A stretch of 64,000 bases of DNA from Corynebacterium glucuronolyticum DSM 44120. GTDB lineage: Bacteria > Actinomycetota > Actinomycetes > Mycobacteriales > Mycobacteriaceae. Numbering within the stretch: position 1 is the first letter of the stretch; each line of letters opens with the position of its first letter. The stretch is from the NCBI RefSeq assembly GCF_030440595.1, contig NZ_CP047452.1:186001-250000 (forward strand), in the 5' to 3' direction. The translations under genes were made by a program, and so were the position numbers. The notes under the pieces are model-generated. The model saw only the letters and a program-made list of their open reading frames with translations, had not been told where the DNA came from and did not search any database. This document shows positions 16,921-26,689 of the stretch, one piece after another.

Positions 16921-19900
16921 TGCTCATCCCCGCAGGTGCGGGGCAGATTGAAGCATGAAAGTCAGTTCAACGGTAACGCAGGGCTCATCCCCGCAGGTGC
17001 GGGGCAGATTCGGAGCCTGTACCACCCGGTGCGACAGCCTCAGGCTCATCCCCGCAGTTGCGGGGCAGATGTTGATTCTGTGGCTTCGAGCAAGGTGGCT
17101 GGCGGCTCATCCCCGCAGTTGCGGGGCAAATGAGCACCTGGCCGATGGTCGGGTGCTCTCGCCGGGCTCATCCCCGCAGGTGCGGGGCAGATAAGGAGCA
17201 CAGAGGGGAAGATGCGGGTGATGGTGGCTCATCCCCGCAGTTGCGGGGCAGATTTCGTAAATTAAAGGCCAAGGCCCCTACGAACGGGCTCATCCCCGCA
17301 GGTGCGGGGCAGATCCCTGCCACCCGCATCCACGGCACCAATTCCTGGGCTCATCCCCGCAGGTGCGGGGCAGATGCGCTGTACAGCAGGCCACCGACGG
17401 TGAAACTGGGCTCATCCCCGCAGGTGCGGGGTAGATGCCACCTGGGCAACGATGTTGCCGGTTTCGCGGGGCTCATCCCCGCAGGTGCGGGGCAGATGAG
17501 AAAGGGATGGTGCACACCCACCCTGTAGCGGGCTCATCCCCGCAGGTGCGGGGCAGATGTCGTCACCCCGGCCGCGATCTTCGTGGCAGTAGGCTCATCC
17601 CCGCAGGTGCGGGGCAGATGAGAAAGGGATGGTGCACACCCACCCTGTAGCGGGCTCATCCCCGCAGGTGCGGGGCAGATTTGGATGTTTACGCCGGTGG
17701 CGAGTTTGAGTGCGGCTCATCCCCGCAGGTGCGGGGCAGATAAGCAGCTTGGCCAAAACGCAGCCGGTCAGAACGGCTCATCCCCGCAGGTGCGGGGCAG
17801 ATCAGCAGGCGCGCCACATCATCGAAGGTCTGGTCGGCTCATCCCCGCAGGTGCGGGGCAGATGGGCACCCCGGATTGGTACGGGGTGGTCACGGCGGCT
17901 CATCCCCGCAGGTGCGGGGCAGATAAGCAGCTTGGCCAAAACGCAGCCGGTCAGAACGGCTCATCCCCGCAGGTGCGGGGCAGATCAGCAGGCGCGCCAC
18001 ATCATCGAAGGTCTGGTCGGCTCATCCCCGCAGGTGCGGGGCAGATCTGCTTGCCGCCGCCCTTGCGTGCGCCTTGCTGGGCTCATCCCCGCAGGTGCGG
18101 GGCAGATTCAGTCTATAGCGCGTCAGGGCCTACGCGGGCGGGCTCATCCCCGCAGGTGCGGGGCAGATATACACCAATCCGTTAAATGGCTGCAACAAAA
18201 GGGCTCATCCCCGCAGGTGCGGGGCAGATACCAGGGAGCACCACGTAACCACAAAACTACGGGGCTCATCCCCGCAGGTGCGGGGCAGATGGGTACACAA
18301 CGTGTGTCATGCTGAATATGCACGGCTCATCCCCGCAGGTGCGGGGCAGATTGTTTCGTGTCGGCCATAGCCGTACCCCTTTTCGGCTCATCCCCGCAGG
18401 TGCGGGGCAGATGGGACTTTGAACACGCCGGCGGAAATCCCGGCGGGCTCATCCCCGCAGGTGCGGGGCAGATCCCCGGATACGTGCGCGCATTGTGGGG
18501 GCAAGAGGCTCATCCCCGCAGGTGCGGGGCAGATCCTTATCACCGCCGAGCCCTAAAAAGCCACGAAGGCTCATCCCAGCAGGTGCGGGGCAGATCGCTC
18601 GCTTGCCGCATGAAAAGTTGGCTCGCTGGGCTCATCCCCGCAGGTGCGGGGCAGATTGGTCAAGCTGGGAGGACCTGTACCTCATTGTCGGCTCATCCCC
18701 GCAGGTGCGGGGCAGATTTTGTTGGCCTTGGCTGAAAAGGCCCGATTTTGGGCTCATCCCCGCAGGTGCGGGGCAGATTGGTCAAGCTGGGAGGACCTGT
18801 ACCTCATTGTCGGCTCATCCCCGCAGGTGCGGGGCAGATGATCAGTCCACGCGGGCGAGGGCTATCGCTATCGGCTCATCCCCGCAGGTGCGGGGCAGAT
18901 GTCGCTTGCTACTTTTGTGTCTCGTGCCCGACGGGCTCATCCCCGCAGGTGCGGGGCAGATGAATTCGATAAACGCGGCATTCTCGAAAGGAAGGGCTCA
19001 TCCCCGCAGGTGCGGGGCAGATCCCACGCCACCTTTTCCAGCCGAGAATCATCCTGGGCTCATCCCCGCAGGTGCGGGGCAGATTGCGCGACGATCGAGT
19101 CAATCTCGTCCCACCTGGGCTCATCCCCGCAGGTGGGGGGCAGATACCTGATGCGGCTCCTGCGCGGGTCACGGTTCCGGCTCATCCCCGCAGGTGCGGG
19201 GCAGATGGGCGGTTGTACTCGAAATACATGTTGATGCGGGGCTCATCCCCGCAGGTGCGGGGCAGATCGACCCCGATGCCCCGAAGGGCAAAAGTGGGAC
19301 GGCTCATCCCCGCAGGTGCGGGGCAGATCATAATGGTTTTCCCTTTCGTGTGTGCGGAGAGGGCTCATCCCCGCAGGTGCGGGGCAGATTCCACTACCGC
19401 CTCAAAATTGGAGTAGCCCGCGGGCTCATCCCCGCAGGTGCGGGGCAGATGATAGCTGCCAGATTGCGAATTTATCTGGTAAGGGCTCATCCCCGCAGGT
19501 GCGGGGCAGATGCGCGATCACACCGACTCCTAAATCGCGGTTTGGGCTCATCCCCGCAGGTGCGGGGCAGATCGGTTTGGTGGGCTACTGCCCGGTGGTG
19601 GAAGGGGCTCATCCCCGCAGGTGCGGGGCAGATAGCCACAGCAGCCTCAGCCTGCTCCACATAGCCGGCTCATCCCCGCAGGTGCGGGGCAGATGCACCG
19701 TTTTTTCATTGAGCCGCGTGTCCGGGAGGCTCATCCCCGCAGGTGCGGGGCAGATCGACTCGTCCAGCAGCTTCTCAGCCTGCACCAGGGCTCATCCCCG
19801 CAGGTGCGGGGCAGATTCTCAGGCAGGGCGGATGAAGCAATTGCTCGTGGGCTCATCCCCGCAGGTGCGGGGCAGATTCTCTTCTTTCATCTGATTAGCC

Positions 19901-21535
19901 CCCATATCTCGGCTCATCCCCGCAGGTGCGGGGCAGATTTCAAAACTCGGTGGGTGGGTCGCGTCGGCGACGGCTCATCCCCGCAGGTGCGGGGCAGATG
20001 CTGTGGCGCGCTGTAGGGCGAAGGACGAGACGGGCTCATCCCCGCAGGTGCGGGGCAGATGCGCTCGGTACGACAATGACAGGCGTTGCCGCGGGCTCAT
20101 CCCCGCAGGTGCGGGGCAGATAGCGGTGGCCGGCGTTTTGACCGGGTGCGGGAGGGCTCATCCCCGCAGGTGCGGGGCAGATGGGCACAATTCATGCCTG
20201 GAACATGGGCAGGAAGGCTCATCCCCGCAGGTGCGGGGCAGATGAGAAGCTACAGGCTGCACAAAGCGACGTAGAGGGCTCATCCCCGCAGGTGCGGGGC
20301 AGATCTCGACCCGAACTACGTGCGAGAGCACACACACGGCTCATCCCCGCAGGTGCGGGGCAGATTTGGCAGACGGGGAAGTACACGCAGCGGGAGCTTG
20401 CCGAGGCGGGCTCATCCCCGCAGGTGCGGGGCAGATGTGAACATTTTCGGCGGTGTGCTGGCGGTTGTGGGCTCATCCCCGCAGGTGCGGGGCAGATTTG
20501 CGGGGCTTCGTGTTGGGACTGTGGCCGATGGGCTCATCCCCGCAGGTGCGGGGCAGATTCCAGCAGTTGTCGCCAGGCTGGTCGAACCAGGGGCTCATCC
20601 CCGCAGGTGCGGGGCAGATTCCTCTCACGTTTTCCCACACCACGAGCCGGGGGGCTCATCCCCGCAGGTGCGGGGCAGATCCTCCCCATACAAAGCAGAC
20701 ATCTGCAAGGCGGGGCTCATCCCCGCAGGTGCGGGGCAGATTTATCTCCGCACGCACGCGGGAGGGGCTGCAGGGGCTCATCCCCGCAGGTGCGGGGCAG
20801 ATGGCCGACAACGAGGTGGATCATTCGGCGGGTCCGGCTCATCCCCGCAGGTGCGGGGCAGATTCTGTCGCCGCTTCCAAGAGCACACTGGTATAGGGCT
20901 CATCCCCGCAGGTGCGGGGCAGATGACCGCGACAAGTCCACCGGTGACGCCGCGCCGGGCTCATCCCCGCAGGTGCGGGGCAGATGAGGAAGTCATACAT
21001 CGTTTCGTGATCGTTCGGGGCTCATCCCCGCAGGTGCGGGGCAGATACTGTGACGGAATGTGGCCGGTGGGTCGGGCTGGGCTCATCCCCGCAGGTGCGG
21101 GGCAGATCGACGCGGAGTTGGACGCGTTGCGTGACGCGTGGGCTCATCCCCGCAGGTGCGGGGCAGATTAAGGCCGTCGACGTTCTCAACGAGGGCGACA
21201 TCGGCTCATCCCCGCAGGTGCGGGGCAGATACATCGGGGCGCTCAGTCATGGGGTCCTGCCGGGGCTCATCCCCGCAGGTGCGGGGCAGATCTAGGTGGA
21301 TCTTGGGGTGGTACCATCGCACGGGGCTCATCCCCGCAGGTGCGGGGCAGATTTACATGAGTAATATTACAACGTAGTTACTACGGGCTCATCCCCGCAG
21401 GTGCGGGGCAGATCGGAACCGTCGGAGGATGGGGAGTTCCAGTGGAGGCTCATCCCCGCAGGTGCGGGGCAGATCTAGGTGGATCTTGGGGTGGTACCAT
21501 CGCACGGGGCTCATCCCCGCAGGTGCGGGGCAGAT
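16921..21535 (-). CRISPR. CRISPR array 2 (type I-E), 76 repeats and 75 spacers
   Basis: Seventy-six 28-bp repeats identical in core to array 1, with spacers almost all 33 bp. The degenerate repeats at 17043, 17104 and 17226 (CAGTTG in place of CAGGTG on the plus strand) lie at the low-coordinate end, so the leader is at 21536 and crRNA is made from the minus strand. Single-base variants also occur at 17409, 18568 and 19118. Spacers are repeated in four places (17498/17620, 17742+17803/17925+17986, 18657/18779, 21292/21475). One spacer, 20366-20408, is 43 bp. Confidence 0.98.
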
Positions 21536-21600
21536 GCTTCCTGAACAGGCAGGATATGGAGCCTGGGGCTATTTTACCTTTAACTTGAAATCGGGGGCAA
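21536..21600 (-). promoter_or_regulatory. Leader and promoter of CRISPR array 2
   Basis: This lies directly upstream of the newest repeat on the minus strand. A sigma-70-like promoter is visible: -10 TAAAAT (plus-strand ATTTTA at 21571-21576), an 18-bp spacer, and -35 TTGCCC (plus-strand GGGCAA at 21595-21600). This would start transcription about 30 bp before the first repeat. The last bases before the repeat (CCTGTTCAGGAAGC) match leader 1 almost exactly. Confidence 0.65.
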
Positions 21601-21641
21601 GAGGAGGCCGGAGTCGGCTTGAGCGTGGGAGGGGTCGGAGC

Positions 21642-21656
21642 TGGGGCACCGCCCCA
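21642..21656 (-). terminator. Possible short GC hairpin after wecB
   Basis: TGGGGC-ACC-GCCCCA, a 6-bp stem 16 bp past the wecB stop with no T-tract. It is the only stem between wecB and leader 2 and could separate wecB transcription from the array. Confidence 0.35.
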
Positions 21657-21671
21657 CCCGGTGGCCCACCC

Positions 21672-22817
21672 CTACGGCCGAAAATCCTCCAACCTCTCTC
21701 CCACGCCGGCGAGCTGCGCCATGGCGGCGAGGACGCGGGGGACGGCGTCGCCATCGCCGTAGGGGTTGACGGCATTGGCCATGGCGGCGTAGGCGGTGTC
21801 ATCGGTGAGCAGCGTCGTCGCCTCGTTGACGATGTCGTCTTCGTTGGTGCCGACGAGCTTGACGGTGCCGTAGCTGACGGCCTCGGGGCGCTCGGTCGTG
21901 TCGCGCATGACGAGGACTGGTTTGCCCAGTGCTGGGGCCTCCTCCTGCACGCCGCCGGAGTCGGTGACGACGAGTTTGGCGCGGTTCATGAGGGCGCAGA
22001 ACTCGTTGTAGGGCAGTGGTGTGGTGACGAGGACGTTGGGATCGGCGTCGATAAGCGGGATGATGACCTCGCGTACGCGGGGGTTGGGGTGCAGTGGGCA
22101 GACGAATTCGGTGTCGGGGAAGGCCGTGGCGAGCCGGTGTACGGCGGCGCCGATGGCCTTCATGGCGTGGAGGTTTTCGCGCCGGTGGGTGGTGACGAGG
22201 ACAATATCCTTGTCGGTTGCGGTGACCTCCTGCAGCGCGGGGTCGGCGTAGGTGGTCTCCAGGGAGACAGTGTGGAGGAGTGCGTCGATGACGGTGTTGC
22301 CGGTGATAGCGATATCCGCAGCGGGGAAGTCCTCGTCGAGGAGGTTTTGTCGTGACTCAGGTGTCGGTGCGAGGTGCAGCGAGGCGATTTGGCTGATCAT
22401 GCATCGGTAGCCTTCTTCCGGGAAGGGGGAGGCGATGTTGCCGGTGCGGAGTCCCGCTTCGAGGTGGACGACTTTAACGCCGCGATGGAAGCCGACGATC
22501 GCGCCGGCCATGGCGGTGGAGGTGTCGCCTTGCACGAGCACCATGTCTGGTTGTTCCTTTTCAAATACCTCGTCGAGGCCGGTCATCATGCGGGCAACCA
22601 TCTCGTTGAGGGTCTGCCCGGGTTTCATGATCCCGAGATCGTAGGAGGGTTTGATTCCGAAAAGGCGGTTTACCTGGTCCAGGAGGTCGCGCTGCTGGCC
22701 GGTGGAGACGGCCACCGAGGTGAATCGGTCGTCTATTCCCAATCCGGCAATAACCGGTGCGGTCTTGATGAGTTCGGGGCGCGTCCCGTAGACGGTTACA
22801 ACCTTGGGTGTGGTCAC
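21672..22817 (-). CDS. wecB: UDP-N-acetylglucosamine 2-epimerase (non-hydrolysing)
   Basis: A 381-residue cytosolic enzyme interconverting UDP-GlcNAc and UDP-ManNAc for cell-envelope polysaccharide. It begins VTTPKVVTVYGTRPELIKTA, with the family TRPE motif. It contains LVQGDTSTAMAGAI, HLEAGLRTGN, VTTHRREN and VTDSGGVQEEAPALGKP, all hallmarks of WecB/MnaA. The start is set by AAAGG a few bases upstream of the GTG at 22817; a longer in-frame ORF from 22952 encodes an Arg-rich non-homologous leader. The glycosyltransferase gene lies 59 bp upstream on the same strand, suggesting a shared glycan pathway. Confidence 0.95.
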   Translation of the reverse strand: MTTPKVVTVYGTRPELIKTAPVIAGLGIDDRFTSVAVSTGQQRDLLDQVNRLFGIKPSYDLGIMKPGQTLNEMVARMMTGLDEVFEKEQPDMVLVQGDTSTAMAGAIVGFHRGVKVVHLEAGLRTGNIASPFPEEGYRCMISQIASLHLAPTPESRQNLLDEDFPAADIAITGNTVIDALLHTVSLETTYADPALQEVTATDKDIVLVTTHRRENLHAMKAIGAAVHRLATAFPDTEFVCPLHPNPRVREVIIPLIDADPNVLVTTPLPYNEFCALMNRAKLVVTDSGGVQEEAPALGKPVLVMRDTTERPEAVSYGTVKLVGTNEDDIVNEATTLLTDDTAYAAMANAVNPYGDGDAVPRVLAAMAQLAGVGERLEDFRP

Positions 22818-22876
22818 AACGAACCTTTCTGAAAATTGTATTAGAGCCACTCCAAAGGCTACTACGTATACCCTAT

Positions 22877-24073
22877 TTATGCACCTGCGACGGCGTTTAG
22901 AATATCTGCTATTGCGCTCTGTGCTTCTTCGGTGCGCTGTTTTCGAACCCATTCAGCCCCGGCAGGGGAAGCAGCGGGGATTGTGGGTTGGGATGCGAGT
23001 GTGTTCCACAGCTCTGCTAATTTCTGCGGGTTTCGTGTGGGTACGACGTGTCCGCCGGCGATCCGTTCGATGATGTAGCTGGCTTCGCCTTCCACAGCCG
23101 CGGTGATGGGCATCCGCATCTCCATGAGCTCGTATGTTTTGCTCGGGACGGCGCGGTTGAGGGGCTCCCAATCGGCGAGGTGGACGAGTGCGACGTCGGC
23201 CCACTCGTAATGTTCGGTGAGGTCCTCGGGCTTGGTCTTGTTGTAAAACTCCACGGGCAGCCCCTCGGCCTCCCGTTTCAGTTGCTCGCGCGCGGCACCG
23301 CTCCCCACAAGCCGCAACGTCACCCCGTCGGTGTACTTGAGCGCTGCTATCGCATTCGACAGCATCTGGGCTCGCCCCAACGTTCCTGCATACAGAACGT
23401 TCAGCGTCCCCTCCCTACGCCCCGCGCGAGGCGCGTACGTGTAATCGTTCGCCCGCGGAAAGACGTTTCTTACAGTCACCATATATGGCTTGTCGACGCC
23501 CTTTCGGTGCAGGTCGTGCGCCAAGGTTTCGGCTGTCACAATGATTCCTGCTGCCTGCTTCAACACGGCTACCATAAGGTTCTTCAACGTCACCGAGGCG
23601 ATGCGTGTGGGTAAGCCGCGCAGGATCTGTTCCCTCAACGAGGGTGTTACAGCTACCGACTCGTTCCAGCGGTCGGTGTAGTTGAGCAGGTCAGGCCAGG
23701 CATCCCGCAGGTCAATAATGTAGGGTACGCGCCGGGCTCGCGCCAGCGCCCACGTGGACAGTGCCGTGGGGATAGCCGGTACGGTGCCGATGATGATGTC
23801 CGGTTTTTCCGGCCCCCGAATCCCCGTCCGCACCGCGTCGATACCAGATGCCAACTGTATGAGTGCCCGCCTGGTTAGCCCGCTTACCGGCTTGAACGGG
23901 TGCGTATAAAACAGTTCTTCATCCCCCACGGCTCGATCACCGGCAGTCGGGTGCGGACACACGACATTCACGGTGTGGCCGGCTTCGGTCAGGGTGCGCG
24001 AAAGCCACGCCCAGCGGTGCTGAGGGATCCCATTATCTGGGTACCAATACTGGGAGACAACCAGGATGCGCAT
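22877..24073 (-). CDS. Glycosyltransferase family 4 (GT-B fold)
   Basis: A 398-residue GT-B glycosyltransferase. The N-terminal Rossmann half starts MRILVVSQYWYPDNGIPQHR. The C-terminal half has the donor-binding segment LNVLYAGTLGRAQMLSNAIAAL and an acidic region around EMRMPITAAVEGEASYIIE. It resembles WbuB-type GlcNAc/FucNAc transferases that act on lipid-linked acceptors at the inner membrane face. Pairing with the UDP-GlcNAc 2-epimerase gene supports a role in an envelope polysaccharide, but donor and acceptor are not determinable. Confidence 0.87.
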   Translation of the reverse strand: MRILVVSQYWYPDNGIPQHRWAWLSRTLTEAGHTVNVVCPHPTAGDRAVGDEELFYTHPFKPVSGLTRRALIQLASGIDAVRTGIRGPEKPDIIIGTVPAIPTALSTWALARARRVPYIIDLRDAWPDLLNYTDRWNESVAVTPSLREQILRGLPTRIASVTLKNLMVAVLKQAAGIIVTAETLAHDLHRKGVDKPYMVTVRNVFPRANDYTYAPRAGRREGTLNVLYAGTLGRAQMLSNAIAALKYTDGVTLRLVGSGAAREQLKREAEGLPVEFYNKTKPEDLTEHYEWADVALVHLADWEPLNRAVPSKTYELMEMRMPITAAVEGEASYIIERIAGGHVVPTRNPQKLAELWNTLASQPTIPAASPAGAEWVRKQRTEEAQSAIADILNAVAGA

Positions 24074-24125
24074 CAGGGGAGTAGAACTCCTTTGGTGGAG
24101 GAATAAGTATAAGTGGGCAGAAAGA

Positions 24126-24158
24126 AAGCACCCTCGCGTGAAAGCGCTGAGGGTGCTT
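24126..24158 (-). terminator. Rho-independent terminator of the small secreted-protein genes
   Basis: A 10-bp stem AAGCACCCTC / GAGGGTGCTT with a 13-nt loop, followed on the minus strand by TCTTTCTG. It lies 49 bp past the stop of the gene at 24207 and ahead of the glycosyltransferase. Confidence 0.85.
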
Positions 24159-24163
24159 GGATA

Positions 24164-24183
24164 AGCTGCCGCTAGCGGCAGCT
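24164..24183. repeat. Perfect 20-bp palindrome
   Basis: AGCTGCCGCTAGCGGCAGCT is a perfect palindrome 5 bp from the terminator stem and 23 bp past the stop of the small secreted protein. It could form a second terminator hairpin or an operator for the downstream glycosyltransferase. Confidence 0.7.
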
Positions 24184-24206
24184 GAGACGCTTATTCAGCG
24201 ATATCC

Positions 24207-24620
24207 TTAGAACTTGATGAGGCCCTCGTGGAGACCGTAGTTCACAGCGGCAATGATGGTGCCGATGACGGTGCCGATGGCACCGAGGATGCCGGAAGCG
24301 TAGAAGAGCTTTGCCCAGCCGGCGAGCTCCGGATCCTGAACGGAACCGAAGATGTTGTTACCGGAAGCGTACTTCTCCTTGTCCAGACCGTCACCGATCT
24401 TGGAGGAGAGGTTGGACTCCTTCTTCTCCTTGTCAACCTTCAGGTTGTCCTTGGAGGGGGCATCGTTGTTGAGGTTAACGCGATCCTTGTCAGCGATGTA
24501 GTGCTCGTTGGCCGGGTTGTCGATGTTAGCGACCTTAGCGGGCTCCTCAGCGTTTGCGACGCCGGAGAAAGCGATTGCGAGAGCGGTTGCGCCGGCGACG
24601 GCTGCATTACGAATACGCAT
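24207..24620 (-). CDS. Small exported protein with C-terminal hydrophobic helix (paralogue A)
   Basis: A 137-residue protein. The signal peptide MRIRNAAVAGATALAIAFSG ends at ANA-EE. A highly charged Lys/Asp/Glu/Asn linker to about residue 85 contains the motif NLSSKIGDGLDKEK. A single hydrophobic segment (LGAIGTVIGTIIAAVNYGL) then lies near the C-terminus. It is a paralogue of the next upstream gene, which shares signal sequence, charged linker and NLSSK motif. It is probably anchored in the membrane or mycomembrane by its C-terminus. The family is not one I can name. A good terminator follows. Confidence 0.8.
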   Translation of the reverse strand: MRIRNAAVAGATALAIAFSGVANAEEPAKVANIDNPANEHYIADKDRVNLNNDAPSKDNLKVDKEKKESNLSSKIGDGLDKEKYASGNNIFGSVQDPELAGWAKLFYASGILGAIGTVIGTIIAAVNYGLHEGLIKF

Positions 24621-24662
24621 TTTAAATATTTTCCTTTCAGCCTTGTTTGTTACCAGCGGTTA

Positions 24663-25091
24663 TTAGATGATGCCGTTGAACTTGAGGTAGTTGTAAGCCG
24701 GCGCGATGAGGTTCGTCAGGATCGTGAGAACGATACCTGCAATGGTGAAGCCCTCCCAGGCGTTGAACCACTTCGGCAGATCCTTGGAATCAAGCTTGTG
24801 GGAACCGAAAGCGTCCTGGCCTCTGACGGCCTTCTCGCCTTCGTACTCCGGGGAAAGCTTGGAGGAAAGGTTGCCTTTAGATTCAGCCTTGTCACCCTTG
24901 TTATCGGTGCCCTCGGAGGAACCCTTGGACTCCTCGGCCTTCTTATCCTTGTCACCAGCGGTAGGAGTGGTGTTCTCGGAAGCTGCGGTGGTCTCACCCT
25001 TGGGGGTCTCGGCTGCGAAAGCCGTGACACCGCTGAGGGAGACAGCAAGAGCGGTGACGCCTGCAACTGCTGCGTTGCGGATAGAACGCAT
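24663..25091 (-). CDS. Small exported protein with C-terminal hydrophobic helix (paralogue B)
   Basis: A 142-residue sister of the gene at 24207. The signal peptide MRSIRNAAVAGVTALAVSLS ends near AFA-AE. A 75-residue linker of Ser/Lys/Glu/Gly follows, then GNLSSKLSPEYEGEKAVRGQ, and a hydrophobic stretch (FTIAGIVLTILTNLIA) before the C-terminus YNYLKFNGII. The start at 25091 has AAGGAG 6 nt upstream; a longer in-frame start at 25130 has none. The 42-bp gap to paralogue A suggests co-transcription. The strong ribosome binding sites and the terminator suggest abundant expression. Function unknown. Confidence 0.8.
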   Translation of the reverse strand: MRSIRNAAVAGVTALAVSLSGVTAFAAETPKGETTAASENTTPTAGDKDKKAEESKGSSEGTDNKGDKAESKGNLSSKLSPEYEGEKAVRGQDAFGSHKLDSKDLPKWFNAWEGFTIAGIVLTILTNLIAPAYNYLKFNGII

Positions 25092-25288
25092 TATGTTCTC
25101 CTTAAAAAATGTAGAAACTTCATTGCTCAAGCTAAAAAGCTTGGAACTTCACTGCAAGCATAGTCCCCCTGAGAGGTCTATTCAAGTGAAGTCTAGCGGT
25201 TTTTAATTGTCTTGGCGTACAACCGTAAGGGTTTTGTCCACCTTTGACAAGCTGCCCGTCAGCCCGCGAGGGAATATTCGGCAGTTTG

Positions 25289-25294
25289 TATAAT
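25289..25294 (+). promoter_or_regulatory. Candidate -10 box upstream of amn
   Basis: TATAAT, a perfect -10 hexamer, lies 84 bp before the amn start in the 287-bp gap between the divergent small secreted gene and amn. No convincing -35 is visible at the usual distance. The rest of the gap shows only a short flanking inverted repeat, GGCAG/CTGCC, around this box. Confidence 0.45.
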
Positions 25295-25378
25295 GTATTC
25301 TGCCACCGGACTTATAGGATGCAACAGGTCCCGTTGATTGCCACCCTCATTTTGGGGGAACGCGGTACGCTGGCTCGT

Positions 25379-26689
25379 ATGGATGTGGTTGATCAGCTCA
25401 TCAAGATGTACGAGGAGTCCGTTGACCGTGCGCATGCTGCCGTTAAGGCTGGTGATCGCTCCGCGTATAGTGGCGTTCGCTACCCGCGTTTGACGGTGAC
25501 CGTCGATACGTGGCAGCCGATTGATCGGACGGAGCCGTTTGGTTACGTGGAGGAGGCCGGGGTTTATTCCTCCGTATTTTCCCGTCCGGGCCTGATTGCG
25601 GGCTATCTCCGCGAGATGTTGGCCAGACTCACAAAAAATTATTCTTGTGACGTGCGCGCCGACTACTCGGATATCGTCATTCCGCCGGCTTATATCGACG
25701 GTCTCGAGGGGGCCGAGCTGACGGGATTTCCGACCCCGACTTTGGATGATGTTGATGATGGCATTATCGACGGCCGGTGGGACGCGTTCCACGGAGAGGT
25801 CAAGCCTCTCTTCCACTTCACGCCCCAGCGTTTCGACATCGCCTGTAAGCGGATAGAGCACTACACCGGCATCGGCTGCGAAGGAGTGCAGAAGTTCATC
25901 CTGTTCACCAACTACGCCATGCACACCAAGGAGTTCGAGCGCTGGGCCCGCGAGGAACTGACCCGCCCAGGGACGCGTTACACCGGGCTGAATACGCCGA
26001 CGGGTACGCACCAGTTCCCGCGCTATGATCTCGTTACCGAGGCCGGCGACGGCATCACGATGATCAACATCGGTGTGGGGCCGTCCAACGCCAAGACCAT
26101 CACGGACAGCCTCGCCGTCCTGCGCCCCGAGGTGTGGGTCATGATCGGCCACTGTGCAGGTCTTGATGGCCGCATGCGCATCGGCGACCTCATCCTCGGC
26201 AACGCCTACCAGCGTCGCGATTTCATTCTCGACGACCGCATCTCCTCCGACATCCCCATCCCCGCCGTCCCCGAGGTGCAGCGCGCCCTGGAAAAGGCCG
26301 TCGGCGATGTCTACGGCGAGGAAAAATCTCAGCTCATGCGCACGGGCACGGTGCTTTCTACCGGTGACCGCAACTGGGAGTGGCACACCCCGCACACGAT
26401 GTGGGAGACGCTGCGTGGCTCCACCGCCGTCGCTGTGGACATGGAATCCTGCGCGCTGGCCGCCAACGGCTACCGCTACCGCGTCCCCTACGGCACGCTG
26501 CTGTCCGTGTCCGATCTGCCGCTGCACGCTGTGCCCAAGCTGCCCGCGGGCGCCCAGGCCTTTTACTCTTCCTCTAAGGAAGCCCACGTGATGTGCGCGG
26601 TGAGGGCGATGGAAGCCCTGGCTGCGAACGTCGAAAAGCTAAGAACCAGAAAACTCCGCAAGACTATAGGAGAGGTGCCGTTTAGATGA
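25379..26689 (+). CDS. amn: AMP nucleosidase
   Basis: A 436-residue cytosolic enzyme that splits AMP to adenine and ribose 5-phosphate. The N-terminal AMP-nucleosidase domain (MDVVDQLIKMYEESVDRAHA to about residue 180) precedes a nucleoside-phosphorylase-fold domain. The latter has ITMINIGVGPSNAKTITDSL, GHCAGLDGRMRIGDLI, the catalytic VAVDMESCALAANG and SVSDLPLH. It matches Amn from E. coli (484 aa) apart from a shorter N-terminus. The ATG at 25379 is chosen because the upstream in-frame extension from 25244 is not family-like. It overlaps the next gene by 4 bp. Confidence 0.93.
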   Translation: MDVVDQLIKMYEESVDRAHAAVKAGDRSAYSGVRYPRLTVTVDTWQPIDRTEPFGYVEEAGVYSSVFSRPGLIAGYLREMLARLTKNYSCDVRADYSDIVIPPAYIDGLEGAELTGFPTPTLDDVDDGIIDGRWDAFHGEVKPLFHFTPQRFDIACKRIEHYTGIGCEGVQKFILFTNYAMHTKEFERWAREELTRPGTRYTGLNTPTGTHQFPRYDLVTEAGDGITMINIGVGPSNAKTITDSLAVLRPEVWVMIGHCAGLDGRMRIGDLILGNAYQRRDFILDDRISSDIPIPAVPEVQRALEKAVGDVYGEEKSQLMRTGTVLSTGDRNWEWHTPHTMWETLRGSTAVAVDMESCALAANGYRYRVPYGTLLSVSDLPLHAVPKLPAGAQAFYSSSKEAHVMCAVRAMEALAANVEKLRTRKLRKTIGEVPFR

